A stretch of DNA of 54,640 bases from an uncultured Myxococcales bacterium (GTDB lineage Bacteria; Myxococcota_A; UBA9042; DTJE01), in assembly GCA_937975765.1 (NCBI GenBank), contig CALJUR010000068.1, positions 1 through 54,640 of the forward strand. The letters run 5' to 3'. Positions 16,184 through 24,600 of this stretch are shown one piece after another (positions within the stretch are counted from its first letter, which is position 1; every line of letters starts with the position of its first letter). The notes under the pieces are model-generated. The model worked only from the letters and a program-made list of their open reading frames with translations. It did not search any database and was not told the origin of the DNA. Both the position numbers and the translations under genes were made by a program.

Positions 16184-16245
16184 TCGGCTTGGCACGGCGG
16201 CGAGGGGTCTGCTAGGCTGTTGCGGGATTTCAATCCGGAGCCCGC

Positions 16246-16752
16246 ATGCGCGCGAGCACCTCCCCCCGATCGAGGATCCTGGCGACCGCGGCCCTGGCGC
16301 TGGGGTTCGCCGGGTCGGCCTGCTCGTCCCAGATGACCTCCGCAGGGCAGTTGGACGAGAGCCTGCGCGCCTATCACCACCACCTGCTGGCCGGCGACCT
16401 GGACCGGGCCTCCGCGTACGTCGCCTCGCAGGCCATGGACTCGTTCCTGGAAATCCACGGGGACGAGGGGAAGGACCGGGTTGTCATCGAGGACTTCCAG
16501 GTGGTGTCGGTCCGGATGCAGCCGCAGAAGGACGCGAAGGACCCCCAGCGCGCCGTCGTGATGGTCTCCGCCGACGTGCGCCGCCACGACTCCATCACGA
16601 TCCGGCCGACGCGGTACCGGCAGGTCTGGGAGCAGCACGGCCAGCGGTGGGTCCTGGCGGAAGAGTCGATCGCGAAGAAGCGCGAGCCGGGCACGACGGG
16701 GGAGGACGCGCCGCCGAGGACCGCCCCGGAAGAGGAGGACGGCCCGAAGTGA
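16246..16752 (+). CDS. Small secreted or lipoprotein-like protein
   Basis: A 168-residue protein with GGAG five bases before its ATG. The N-terminus has a signal sequence (basic RASTSPRSR, hydrophobic ILATAALALGFAG) ending at SAC; the Cys could be a lipidation site, but the residues before it (GSAC, with Gly at -3) are not a strict lipobox. The mature part is a helix-beta fold resembling small NTF2-like or DUF4440-type domains (LDESLRAYHHHLLAGDLDRASAYV, then WEQHGQRWVLAEES), a weak suggestion only. The tail is charged. It precedes the membrane protein at 16802 and is likely co-transcribed. Confidence 0.72.
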   Translation: MRASTSPRSRILATAALALGFAGSACSSQMTSAGQLDESLRAYHHHLLAGDLDRASAYVASQAMDSFLEIHGDEGKDRVVIEDFQVVSVRMQPQKDAKDPQRAVVMVSADVRRHDSITIRPTRYRQVWEQHGQRWVLAEESIAKKREPGTTGEDAPPRTAPEEEDGPK

Positions 16753-16801
16753 TCGCGGCACCCCTTCGCATGGCCGGCGATTCCCCGGACAGGTGAACCC
16801 G

Positions 16802-17908
16802 ATGCACCACGCGGTCCGTACATCGCTGAAGTGGCTGACGTCGCTCGCCATCGGCGCGGTGTTCGTGTACCTGGCCTTCCGGGAATGGCCCATCGAGGGA
16901 CTGTTCCGAGGCGGCGTGCGGTTCCAGGACGGCTTCGTCATGACCGACGGCTGGCGCGTTCCGATCGTGACGCTGGTCCTCTATTTTCTTTCCCTGGTCG
17001 TGATGCACGTCTTCCGCGTGTGGCGCTGGCAGCCGCTGATGAAGCCGCTGGCGAACGTGGACTTCTGGACGCTGAACCGGGTGTGCTCGGTCGGTTTCAT
17101 GGCGGTCTTCCTGCTGCCGATGCGGCTGGGCGAACTGGTCCGCCCGGCGCTGGTCAGCACGGAGGTGAAGGTCCGCCGGACGCCGGCCCTGGCCACGATC
17201 GTGGTCGAACGGGTGGTGGACGGCGTGATGGTGGCCGGTTTCCTGGCCGTGGCCCTGGTGTTCATGCCGCGGCACAACGACCGGTCGTTCGTCGAGATCC
17301 AGTGGGCGACCTGGCTGACGCTGATGCTCTTCGCGGTGGCGGTGGCGGTCCTGGCGGTGATGTTCGCCTTCCGGCGCCAGGTGGCCGAGGTGGTGCGGGT
17401 GCTGACGACGCGCCTCTCCGGGCGCACCTGGGCGGTCCGGCTGGGCGGGTTCGTCGAGCGCTTCCTGTACGGGCTGTCGATCTTCCCGGACGTGCCCAAC
17501 ATCCTGTGGTTCCTGTTCCTGTCGTTCTTCTACTGGTTCTCGAACGGGATCGGGTTGTTCCTGCTGTCGAACGGGTTCCAGGTGATGTCGCCGTCGGGGT
17601 GGACCGGCTTCGGCATCCCGATGCTGGGCGCCTTCGCGATGATGTCGGCGATCGTCGTGGGAATGATGATCCCGAACGCGCCGGCCAACGTCGGGTCGTT
17701 CTGGTACTTCCTGCTGAAGCCGCTGGAACTCTACGGGGTCCAGCCGGGCAATCCCGGGGCGCTGGCGTACGCCCTGACCGTGTGGACGCTGCAGTTGCTG
17801 CAGTTGCTGGTGTTCGGAGGGTGGTTCGTCCTGCGCGGTCAGGTATCCTTCCGGAGGGCCTTCGCCGTGGGCGGGGCCTTCCAGGGCGAGGAGGAGCCGT
17901 CGCCATGA
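16802..17908 (+). CDS. Lysylphosphatidylglycerol synthase-type transmembrane protein (UPF0104-like)
   Basis: A 368-residue multi-pass inner-membrane protein. I chose ATG at 16802 because ACAGG lies eight bases before it; a GTG at 16793 has no room for a ribosome-binding site. Family segments: VLYFLSLVVMHVFRVWRWQPLMK, then VGFMAVFLLPMRLGELVRPAL (the conserved RxGE motif), then ATIVVERVVDGVMVAGFL, and a late PNAPANVGSFWYFLLKPLELYGV. These mark the flippase-like domain of MprF and AglD-type proteins, but the aminoacyltransferase domain is absent, so lipid flipping is more likely than lipid lysylation. The stop overlaps the next gene by four bases (ATGA). Confidence 0.88.
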   Translation: MHHAVRTSLKWLTSLAIGAVFVYLAFREWPIEGLFRGGVRFQDGFVMTDGWRVPIVTLVLYFLSLVVMHVFRVWRWQPLMKPLANVDFWTLNRVCSVGFMAVFLLPMRLGELVRPALVSTEVKVRRTPALATIVVERVVDGVMVAGFLAVALVFMPRHNDRSFVEIQWATWLTLMLFAVAVAVLAVMFAFRRQVAEVVRVLTTRLSGRTWAVRLGGFVERFLYGLSIFPDVPNILWFLFLSFFYWFSNGIGLFLLSNGFQVMSPSGWTGFGIPMLGAFAMMSAIVVGMMIPNAPANVGSFWYFLLKPLELYGVQPGNPGALAYALTVWTLQLLQLLVFGGWFVLRGQVSFRRAFAVGGAFQGEEEPSP

Positions 17909-18723
17909 GACCGCTGCCCGCATGGATCGCCGCCGCGGTGCTGGTGCTGGCCGTCAACGGCCTCCCGGCCGCGGGCCGCGCCGACACGATCTACCAGTGC
18001 GGGTTCAAGGACGGCGCGCCGGTCTACACCATCAACACGAAGCCCGCGGGCGCGAAGTGCAGGGCGATCAGCGGGCCTTCCGCGGGGAAGAGCCGCGGGG
18101 CCCCGGCCGGTGCGAAGTGCCAGGCGATGCGGTTCCGCGACACCATCTTCTACCGGTGCGTCAAGGACGGCGTCACGTGGGTCTACAACCGCCCGGTGGC
18201 CGGGCCCAGGCGCGACGGCACGGGCGATGCCCCCGGGAACGGGACGGCGGGCGCCGAGGCTTCCGCCACGACGACACCCGGCCGGATGGGCGGGCGCCTG
18301 GGACCCGACGAGGCCCTGTCCGCGATCGTCAGGACCGCATCGGCCGAGGCCGGCATTCCCGAGGCCCTGCTGAAGGCCGTGATCGAGGTCGAGTCGGGGT
18401 TCCGGCCGGACGTCGTGTCGCCGGCGGGCGCCCAGGGGCTGATGCAACTGATGCCGCTGACGGCGGACTCGCTGGAGGTCGAGGACCCGTTCGACCCCGA
18501 GCAGAACGTCCGGGCGGGGGCCCGGCTGTTGCGCCAGTTGTCCGACCGGTTCGCCGGGAACCTGGAGAACACGATCGCGGCCTACTACGCGGGCGCCTCC
18601 GCGGTGCGCCGGGCCGACGGGCCACCGGACGAGGCGACCGTTTCGTACGTCCGCAAGGTGGTGGACCGCTACCGGAAATACTCGCAAACCGCGCCGGAAG
18701 GCGCCGGGCCCGGTGGCGATTGA
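17905..18723 (+). CDS. Secreted lytic transglycosylase (SLT/Slt70-like)
   Basis: A 272-residue periplasmic peptidoglycan lyase. Signal peptide: MRPLPAWIAAAVLVLAVNGL then probable cleavage near GRA. The mature N-terminus has two short Cys-containing repeats resembling DUF4124-type modules (DTIYQCGFKDGAPVYTINT and DTIFYRCVKDGVTWVYNRP). A flexible Gly/Thr-rich linker leads to the catalytic domain: VIEVESGFRPDVVSPAGAQGLMQLMP, where Glu163 of ESGF is the catalytic acid; then NVRAGARLLRQL and AAYYAGASAV. AAYYAG replaces the more common AAYNAG. It overlaps the preceding membrane gene and ends at the promoter of bamD. Confidence 0.92.
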   Translation: MRPLPAWIAAAVLVLAVNGLPAAGRADTIYQCGFKDGAPVYTINTKPAGAKCRAISGPSAGKSRGAPAGAKCQAMRFRDTIFYRCVKDGVTWVYNRPVAGPRRDGTGDAPGNGTAGAEASATTTPGRMGGRLGPDEALSAIVRTASAEAGIPEALLKAVIEVESGFRPDVVSPAGAQGLMQLMPLTADSLEVEDPFDPEQNVRAGARLLRQLSDRFAGNLENTIAAYYAGASAVRRADGPPDEATVSYVRKVVDRYRKYSQTAPEGAGPGGD

Positions 18724-18747
18724 CACGCGAGGGCCTCATCCTATATC
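18720..18747 (+). promoter_or_regulatory. Near-consensus promoter for bamD
   Basis: TTGACA (18720-18725), a 16-base spacer, then TATATC (18742-18747). The -35 overlaps the stop codon of the lytic transglycosylase. The predicted start near 18755 gives a leader of about 25 bases before bamD at 18779. Confidence 0.65.
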
Positions 18748-18778
18748 CTGCAACGGCCTTGGTTTCGGCCGGATTTCG

Positions 18779-19588
18779 ATGCGACGGTTCTTCCCGGTTA
18801 TCGCCATCCTGACGCTGGTCCTCGCCGGCAGCGGTTGCGCCACCACCCAGGCGGCAACGTCGCCCGGCGGGCGGCCCTCGACCACCCTGGCCCAGAGCCG
18901 GGACGAATACCTTGCCGGGCTGAAGGCCCTGGAAACGGCGGACTACGCCGCGGCCATGGACTCCCTGCAGCGCGTCGCCCGCGGGCCCTCCTACATCGTC
19001 TACTCGCCGCTGGCCCGCCTGCGTCTGGCGGATGCGCTGTTCTACCAGGAGCAGTACGACGAGGCGGTCGAAGGCTACCGCGGCTTCATCGAGACCTCCG
19101 CCGGCGACCCGAACCTGCACTACGCCTACTTCCGGCTGGCCGAGTCGCGCGTGAAGGCGATCGCCGGCGACTTCTTCCTGGTACCGCCGTCGGACCGCCG
19201 GGACCAGAAACGCGTGCGGGCTGCCCTTGCGGCGCTGCAGGACTTCACCCTGCGCTTCCCGGACAGTCCCTACGTCGTCGAGGCCCTGCAGATGCAGGAC
19301 AAGATGACCTCCGTCATCGCCTCCTTCGAGATGGAGGTCGCCCGCTTCTACATGAGTCGCAGCAAGCCCCTGGGCGCCGTGGGCCGCCTGCAACGCCTGG
19401 TCGTGGATCTCCCCAGCGCGCGCCGGCTGGAGGATGCCCGGATCGCCCTGGTCGAGGCCCTCGCGGCGTCGAAGGACGCATCGCTGGCGGCGGCCTGTTC
19501 CTCTTACCAGGAGGACTTCCCGTTCGGGAAGCACCGCTCGCGGGCCTCGCGTGCCTGTTCGTGGACGACCCTGCCGAAAGGCGGGTGA
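18779..19588 (+). CDS. bamD: BamD-like outer-membrane assembly lipoprotein (YfiO)
   Basis: A 269-residue TPR lipoprotein of the BAM complex that inserts beta-barrel proteins into the outer membrane. The signal is clear: RRFFPVIAILTLVLAGSGC with lipobox AGSGC and the lipidated Cys about residue 20. TPR pairs follow: YLAGLKALETADYAAAMDSLQRVA, ARLRLADALFYQEQYDEAVEGYRGFIETSAGDPNLHYAYFRLAES, then FTLRFPDSPYVVEALQMQDKM and FYMSRSKPLGAVGRLQRLVVDLP, all characteristic of BamD. It has its own promoter at 18720. CarD follows 34 bp downstream and may share the transcript. Confidence 0.9.
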   Translation: MRRFFPVIAILTLVLAGSGCATTQAATSPGGRPSTTLAQSRDEYLAGLKALETADYAAAMDSLQRVARGPSYIVYSPLARLRLADALFYQEQYDEAVEGYRGFIETSAGDPNLHYAYFRLAESRVKAIAGDFFLVPPSDRRDQKRVRAALAALQDFTLRFPDSPYVVEALQMQDKMTSVIASFEMEVARFYMSRSKPLGAVGRLQRLVVDLPSARRLEDARIALVEALAASKDASLAAACSSYQEDFPFGKHRSRASRACSWTTLPKGG

Positions 19589-19621
19589 TCGAGATAGCGG
19601 CGGAAACGACGGAGGTTCGGA

Positions 19622-20170
19622 ATGCTGAAGCACTTCCGGGTCGGCGACAAGGCGGTCTACCCCGCCCAGGGAGTCGCGGAGGTCATGGGCATCGAGAGCC
19701 GCGAGGTATCCGGGAACCAGCAGACCTTCTACATGTTGAGGCTGCTGGACTCGGACCGGCGCATCATGATCCCGCTGAACAAGGCACCTGACGTGGGCCT
19801 GCGCCAGGTGATCGGCGGCGAGCAGGTGCCCGAGGTCTTCGGCCTGCTGAAGACGAAGCCGGCGCGCCTGTCCCGGCAGAACTGGAACCGCCGCTACCGC
19901 GGATACATCGAGAAGTTGAAGACCGGCTCGGTATTCGACGTGGCCGAGGTGCTTCGCGACCTCTACCTGCTGCGGTACCAGAAGCCCCTGTCGTTCGGCG
20001 AGCGCCGCCTCCTGGACACGGCCCGCGAACTGCTGGTCAAGGAGTTGTCGGTCGCCACGCAGGGTCCGATCGACGGCGTGCAGCGGGAACTGGAGGCCAT
20101 CTTCCCGGCCCCCGTCGAGGAGCCCGCCGGCATCCTCGAGGACGACGGCATCGAGGCCGACGACGAATAG
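19622..20170 (+). CDS. CarD family RNA polymerase-binding transcription regulator
   Basis: A 182-residue protein with GGAGG six bases before its ATG. The N-terminal RNA polymerase-interacting domain is clear (FRVGDKAVYPAQGVAEVMGIESREV and IMIPLNKAPDVGLRQVI). The helical C-terminal domain (NWNRRYRGYIEKLKTGSVFDVAEVLRDLYLLRYQKPLSFGERRLLDTARELLVKEL) contacts promoter DNA upstream of the -10 in CarD/CdnL proteins. The 20-residue acidic tail is extra. It stands between bamD and purF. CarD/CdnL stabilise open complexes at ribosomal and housekeeping promoters; this copy is closer to the short CdnL type than to the long CarD with a DNA-binding HMGA-like tail. Confidence 0.93.
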   Translation: MLKHFRVGDKAVYPAQGVAEVMGIESREVSGNQQTFYMLRLLDSDRRIMIPLNKAPDVGLRQVIGGEQVPEVFGLLKTKPARLSRQNWNRRYRGYIEKLKTGSVFDVAEVLRDLYLLRYQKPLSFGERRLLDTARELLVKELSVATQGPIDGVQRELEAIFPAPVEEPAGILEDDGIEADDE

Positions 20171-20203
20171 ACCTTCCGGACGCCGCCACGTCGGGGCCCG
20201 AAC

Positions 20204-21613
20204 GTGAAGGACATCCACGACGAGTGCGGGGTCTTCGGCATCCACGGCCACCCCGAAGCGTCCACCATCGCCTGCCTGGGACTCCACGCGCTGCAGCATC
20301 GCGGCCAGGAGAGCGCCGGGATCGCCGCGACCGACGGGCAGGAGGTTCGGCTGCACCGGCAGATGGGACTGGTGGCGGACGTCTTCCCGCCCGAAGTCCT
20401 GAAGAACCTGGGAGGGACGTCGGCCATCGGCCACGTGCGCTACTCCACCGCGGGATCCTCGACGCTGCTGAACGCGCAGCCGATGCGGTGCATCTACTCG
20501 GGCGGAACCATCGCGCTGGCACACAACGGCAACCTGACGAACTTCGCGACCCTGCGGCAGCAGTTGCTGTCCCGTGGGCACCTGTTCCAGTCGTCGTCGG
20601 ACAGCGAGATCCTGCTGCAACTGGTGGCGGCGCACTACGCGCCCACCCTGCGGGACCGGGTCGCCGCGATGATGACGCAGGCGAGGGGTGCGTACTCGCT
20701 GGTGATCCTGACGGCCGGGAAGATGCTGGCGGTGCGGGACCCGCACGGGTTCCGGCCGCTGGTGCTGGGGCGGCTGGACGATGCCCCCGTGGTCGCGTCG
20801 GAGACCACCTCGCTGAACCTGATCGGGGCGGCCTACGAACGGGAGATCCTGCCGGGCGAGATCTTCATCGCGGGCCCGGACGGCGAGGCGTCCTACTCGC
20901 CGGTCACCGCGCCCAGGCTGTCCCGCTGCGTCTTCGAGCAGATCTACTTCGCGCGCCCGGACAGCATCGTGTTCGGACGCCAGGTGAACACGGTCCGGAG
21001 CGACTTCGGGCGGCAACTGGCGATCGAGCAGCCCGTGCCCGGGGCCGACATCGTGATCCCGGTGCCGGACTCGGGCACGCCCGCGGCGATCGGGTTCGCC
21101 CAGCAGTCGAATGTCCCATTCGCGATGGGCCTGATCCGCAGCCACTACGTGGGACGGACCTTCATCGAGCCCGAGCAGCGCATCCGCCATTTCGGGGTCC
21201 GGCTGAAGCTGGCCGCGGTGCCCGAACTGCTGAAGGACCGGGTCGTGGTGGTGGTGGACGACAGCATCGTGCGGGGGACGACGTCGCAGAAGATCGTCGA
21301 CATGGTGCGTTTGTGCGGCGCCCGGCAGGTGCACCTGCGGATCTCCTCGCCTCCGACCCGCTGGCCGTGCTATTACGGGATCGACACCCCCTCGCGAAAG
21401 GAACTGATCGCGGCGCGGCTGGCGTCGCTGGACGAGATTTCGCGGGAATTGACGGCGGACTCCGTCGGTTACCTGTCGGTCCGCGGGATGCACCTCGCGG
21501 TCTCGGGCGGGAGCGGCGATGGATATTGCGATGCGTGCTTCACGGGGCACTACCCTGTGCCCGTCGAGGATGCCCTCTCCGCCGACGACGAGCCGGTCGG
21601 ACCTCGCTGCTGA
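20204..21613 (+). CDS. purF: Amidophosphoribosyltransferase PurF (Fe-S type)
   Basis: A 469-residue enzyme that makes 5-phosphoribosylamine from PRPP and glutamine, the first step of purine synthesis. It starts with GTG and has a short propeptide MKDIHDE before the nucleophile CGVFGI, so it matures by self-cleavage. Glutaminase domain (LGLHALQHRGQESAGIA; GHVRYSTAGSS) is followed by the PRPP site VVVVDDSIVRGTTS. The four Fe-S ligands of the Bacillus type all appear present: Cys in SRCVFEQIYF, in WPCYYGID, and the pair in YCDACFTGHYP. The end overlaps the next gene by about 44 bases, suggesting coupled translation. Confidence 0.96.
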   Translation: MKDIHDECGVFGIHGHPEASTIACLGLHALQHRGQESAGIAATDGQEVRLHRQMGLVADVFPPEVLKNLGGTSAIGHVRYSTAGSSTLLNAQPMRCIYSGGTIALAHNGNLTNFATLRQQLLSRGHLFQSSSDSEILLQLVAAHYAPTLRDRVAAMMTQARGAYSLVILTAGKMLAVRDPHGFRPLVLGRLDDAPVVASETTSLNLIGAAYEREILPGEIFIAGPDGEASYSPVTAPRLSRCVFEQIYFARPDSIVFGRQVNTVRSDFGRQLAIEQPVPGADIVIPVPDSGTPAAIGFAQQSNVPFAMGLIRSHYVGRTFIEPEQRIRHFGVRLKLAAVPELLKDRVVVVVDDSIVRGTTSQKIVDMVRLCGARQVHLRISSPPTRWPCYYGIDTPSRKELIAARLASLDEISRELTADSVGYLSVRGMHLAVSGGSGDGYCDACFTGHYPVPVEDALSADDEPVGPRC

Positions 21614-24600
21614 ACCTTTCCTGCGGCAGCGGCTTCCCCGGGCACGGCGCACGCTCCTGCTGCTGGCCGGGATGGCGCTCGTGCATGCGCCGGACACCCT
21701 CGCGGCCACGGGGCCGGATTGCGGCGGGTTCGATCCCCCCCCGAACGACGCCTCCGAAGCCGCGCTGGCAGCCCTGTCCGGTCGGGTCGAGTCCTTCCTG
21801 TCGGTAAACCCCGATGCCGTCTCGCGATGCCCCGAGGTCGCGGAGATCCTGGTGCGCATCGCCGATGGCTTCGAGGCCATGGGGTCCTACCGCCGGTCCC
21901 AGGCCGCGTGCCGGCACCTGTCCGAGGCCGGACGCATGACGGGGGAGACGCGGCTGATCTGCGCCCGGCCGCTGCTGGCACGGGGGGACCTGGAGGGAGC
22001 GCGCGCCCTCCTGAAGGGCAGGGTGGCCGAGGAGAAGGCCCCCGCCGGGCGCCTGCGTGCCCTCCGGGAGGCGGCGGCCCTCCTGGAGTCCCGCGCACGA
22101 CCGGGAATGGCGGCGGACTTCCTGTCCGAGGCGGTCGCCCAGGCCCCGGAGGATGCCGACACGGCCCTGCGGCACCTGAAGGACCTGCTGGAGGCCGGGC
22201 GCGACGCCGATGCATCCCGTGCGGCGGAGGCCGCCCTGCGCCGTTTCCCGGACCGGAGGGACACGCTGAGGTCGCTGCTGCTGCTGACGGCGCGGTTCGG
22301 TCGCACCGGGCTGGCGGCCCACGCGGCCCGGGGGATGCTGAAGCGCGAGGGGCTGTCCATCGAGGACGCGGACGCCATCGTGATGGCGGCCCGCGCGGCG
22401 AACCTGCCGGACCTGGCGCGGGCGGCGGCGGACGCGATGCGGTCCAGCGCGGCGCCCGGGGACTTGTCCCGCGTCGTGATGGAGGTGGTCGAGACCCTGC
22501 GTCGGCACGACCTGGCGCCGGTGGCGGCCGCCTTCCTGTCCGAGGCGCTTGGGCGGGGCGAGGTGGCGGACCCGGAGGGACGCCGGATCCTGGGTGCCCT
22601 GCGCGGACGGATGGGCGACCGGGAAGGGGCGATGGCCGCGTTCGACGAGTACCTCGCGGCGCGGGGGAACGCCCCGGCCGCGGCGATCGCCGTGGCGCGG
22701 GAGTGGGAGTCGATGGGGGACCCCGCCCAGTCGGTGGACGTGCTTCGTCGCGGCATGGCCGGAGGGCGTCCCGTCCCGGCCGAGTTGTGGATGGCCCTCG
22801 GAAAGGCCCTTCACGAGACGGGTGACGACCAGGCAGAGCGGGCGGCCTACCGCGACGCCGCAGCGCGCTCCACCGACCCGGCCGGCACCTGGATCGAACT
22901 GGCGGAACACCTGCTGGGGCGCGGGGACTCGAACGGTGCTGCCGAGGCGTTCCGGGAGGCGCTGACGGCCGCGCCGGCCCCGGATCGGAAGGCGCGCGCT
23001 TCGGCCGGCCTGGCCGAGTCGCTGCTGTCGGGAGGAGGGGATCGGGCGGCCGTGGAGTCGGCCCTGATGGCCGGTCTCGGGACCGGCACCCTGGACCCCC
23101 AGATCCTGGGACGGATCGAACGTGTCGCGTCGCGCCTGGGCGAGAACCGGACCCTGCGGATCGCGATCCTCGAGGGCGCGGTACGCCGGGAACCCGGCCG
23201 GTCGGACCTCTGGCAGCGGCTGGCGACGGCCCGGCTGGAGGCGGGGCAGGCGGACGCGGCCGCCCAGGCCTTCCAGCGCCACGTCGAGACAGCGACCGAC
23301 CGGTCCGCCGCCCTGGCCGATTCCGTGACGAAACTGATCCGGGGGGGAGGCATGGGGGCCGGGCTGGACCTGGCGGCCAGGCCGGGCAACCGCAGCGCGA
23401 TCACTCCGCCGCTGGCGCAGGCGGTCGGCGAGGCATGCCTGTCGATCGGCGACACCCCGTGTGCGGCCCGGTACCTGAAGGTGTTCCTGTCGGGGCCGAT
23501 GGTGCTGGACTACGACCACGAGGCCCTTGCACGCAGGCTGGCCGCCGAGGGACAGACCTCGCTGGCGCTGGTCGCCCTGGACCACGCGGCCCGCATCGTC
23601 CCGCCGGATCGTCGCTGGGAGGTCGAGGTCCAGGCAGGGCGCACGCTGCTGATGGCGGGCCGCCCGGGCGACGCCGAGGCGCGGTTCGCTGCGGCCGTGG
23701 AGGCGTCGGGCCACAAGCGCGGGGTCGTGCTGCGAATCGGGAAGGAACTGCAGTCGCTGGGTTTCCTGTCGAGGGCGGTCGCGTGGTACGCCCGTGCCGC
23801 GTCCGATGCGGACGAGGCGACGCGGCTGCAGGCGATCCCGCCCTACTTGGAGTGCCTCTGGCGGCTGGGCCGCCTGGAGACCCTGAAGACCGTCGTCGCC
23901 TCGCTGGCCGGGGCGGACTGGCGCCGTGCCGGGCCGCTGCAGGCCGTCGCCGTCGCCCTGGCCGCGGCAGGCCAGGCCGAGGAGGCCGCCGGGCTGGTCC
24001 GCGACGGCCGGGCAAGGGTGCGCGAGGACGAGCGGCGGCCGCTGCGGGACCTGGAGACCGCCCTGTGGCTGCGTGCCGGCCGTGTGGAGGAGGCCCACGC
24101 GCGCCTGCGGGAGGCCTGCCGGGACGACGCGGGGGACGAGAACGACGCGCGATGCCTCGCGGCGGCGCAGGGCCTGGAGGGGATCGACCGTCCCGACCTG
24201 GCCCGGGACATCCTGGCGACCCGGGTCGCCGACGGCAAGGCGGGACGTGACCTGCAGGCCGAGTGGATGGTGCGCCTGCTGCAGGCGGGAGATCGGGACG
24301 GCGCCCTCCGGCTGGCGGGGGACATCGCCGGTTCGTCGCCGCCGGACGCGGCGCTGCTGTCGCGGATCGGGCGCGTCCTGCAGGAGCAGGGGCATGCCGC
24401 GGCGTGGGCGGAACGCATCCGGCGCGTGCCGCAGGCCGAGGCGGGGGCCTCGGGCGCGGAACTGCTCGCCACCCGGGCGGAGGCGCTGCTGGCCGCGGGC
24501 GAAGCGGATGCGGCCGCGGAGGCCATGGAGGGATTCCTGGCCCGGCAGCCCGGGGGGGAGGGCAGGGCCTACCTCGACTGGGTGCGCGCCGGACACCGGG

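Noticed and set aside
18329..21880. 1183-codon minus-strand open frame
   Set aside because: Antisense to transglycosylase, bamD, carD and purF; composition is the His/Arg/Gln/Pro-rich shadow expected in GC-rich DNA.
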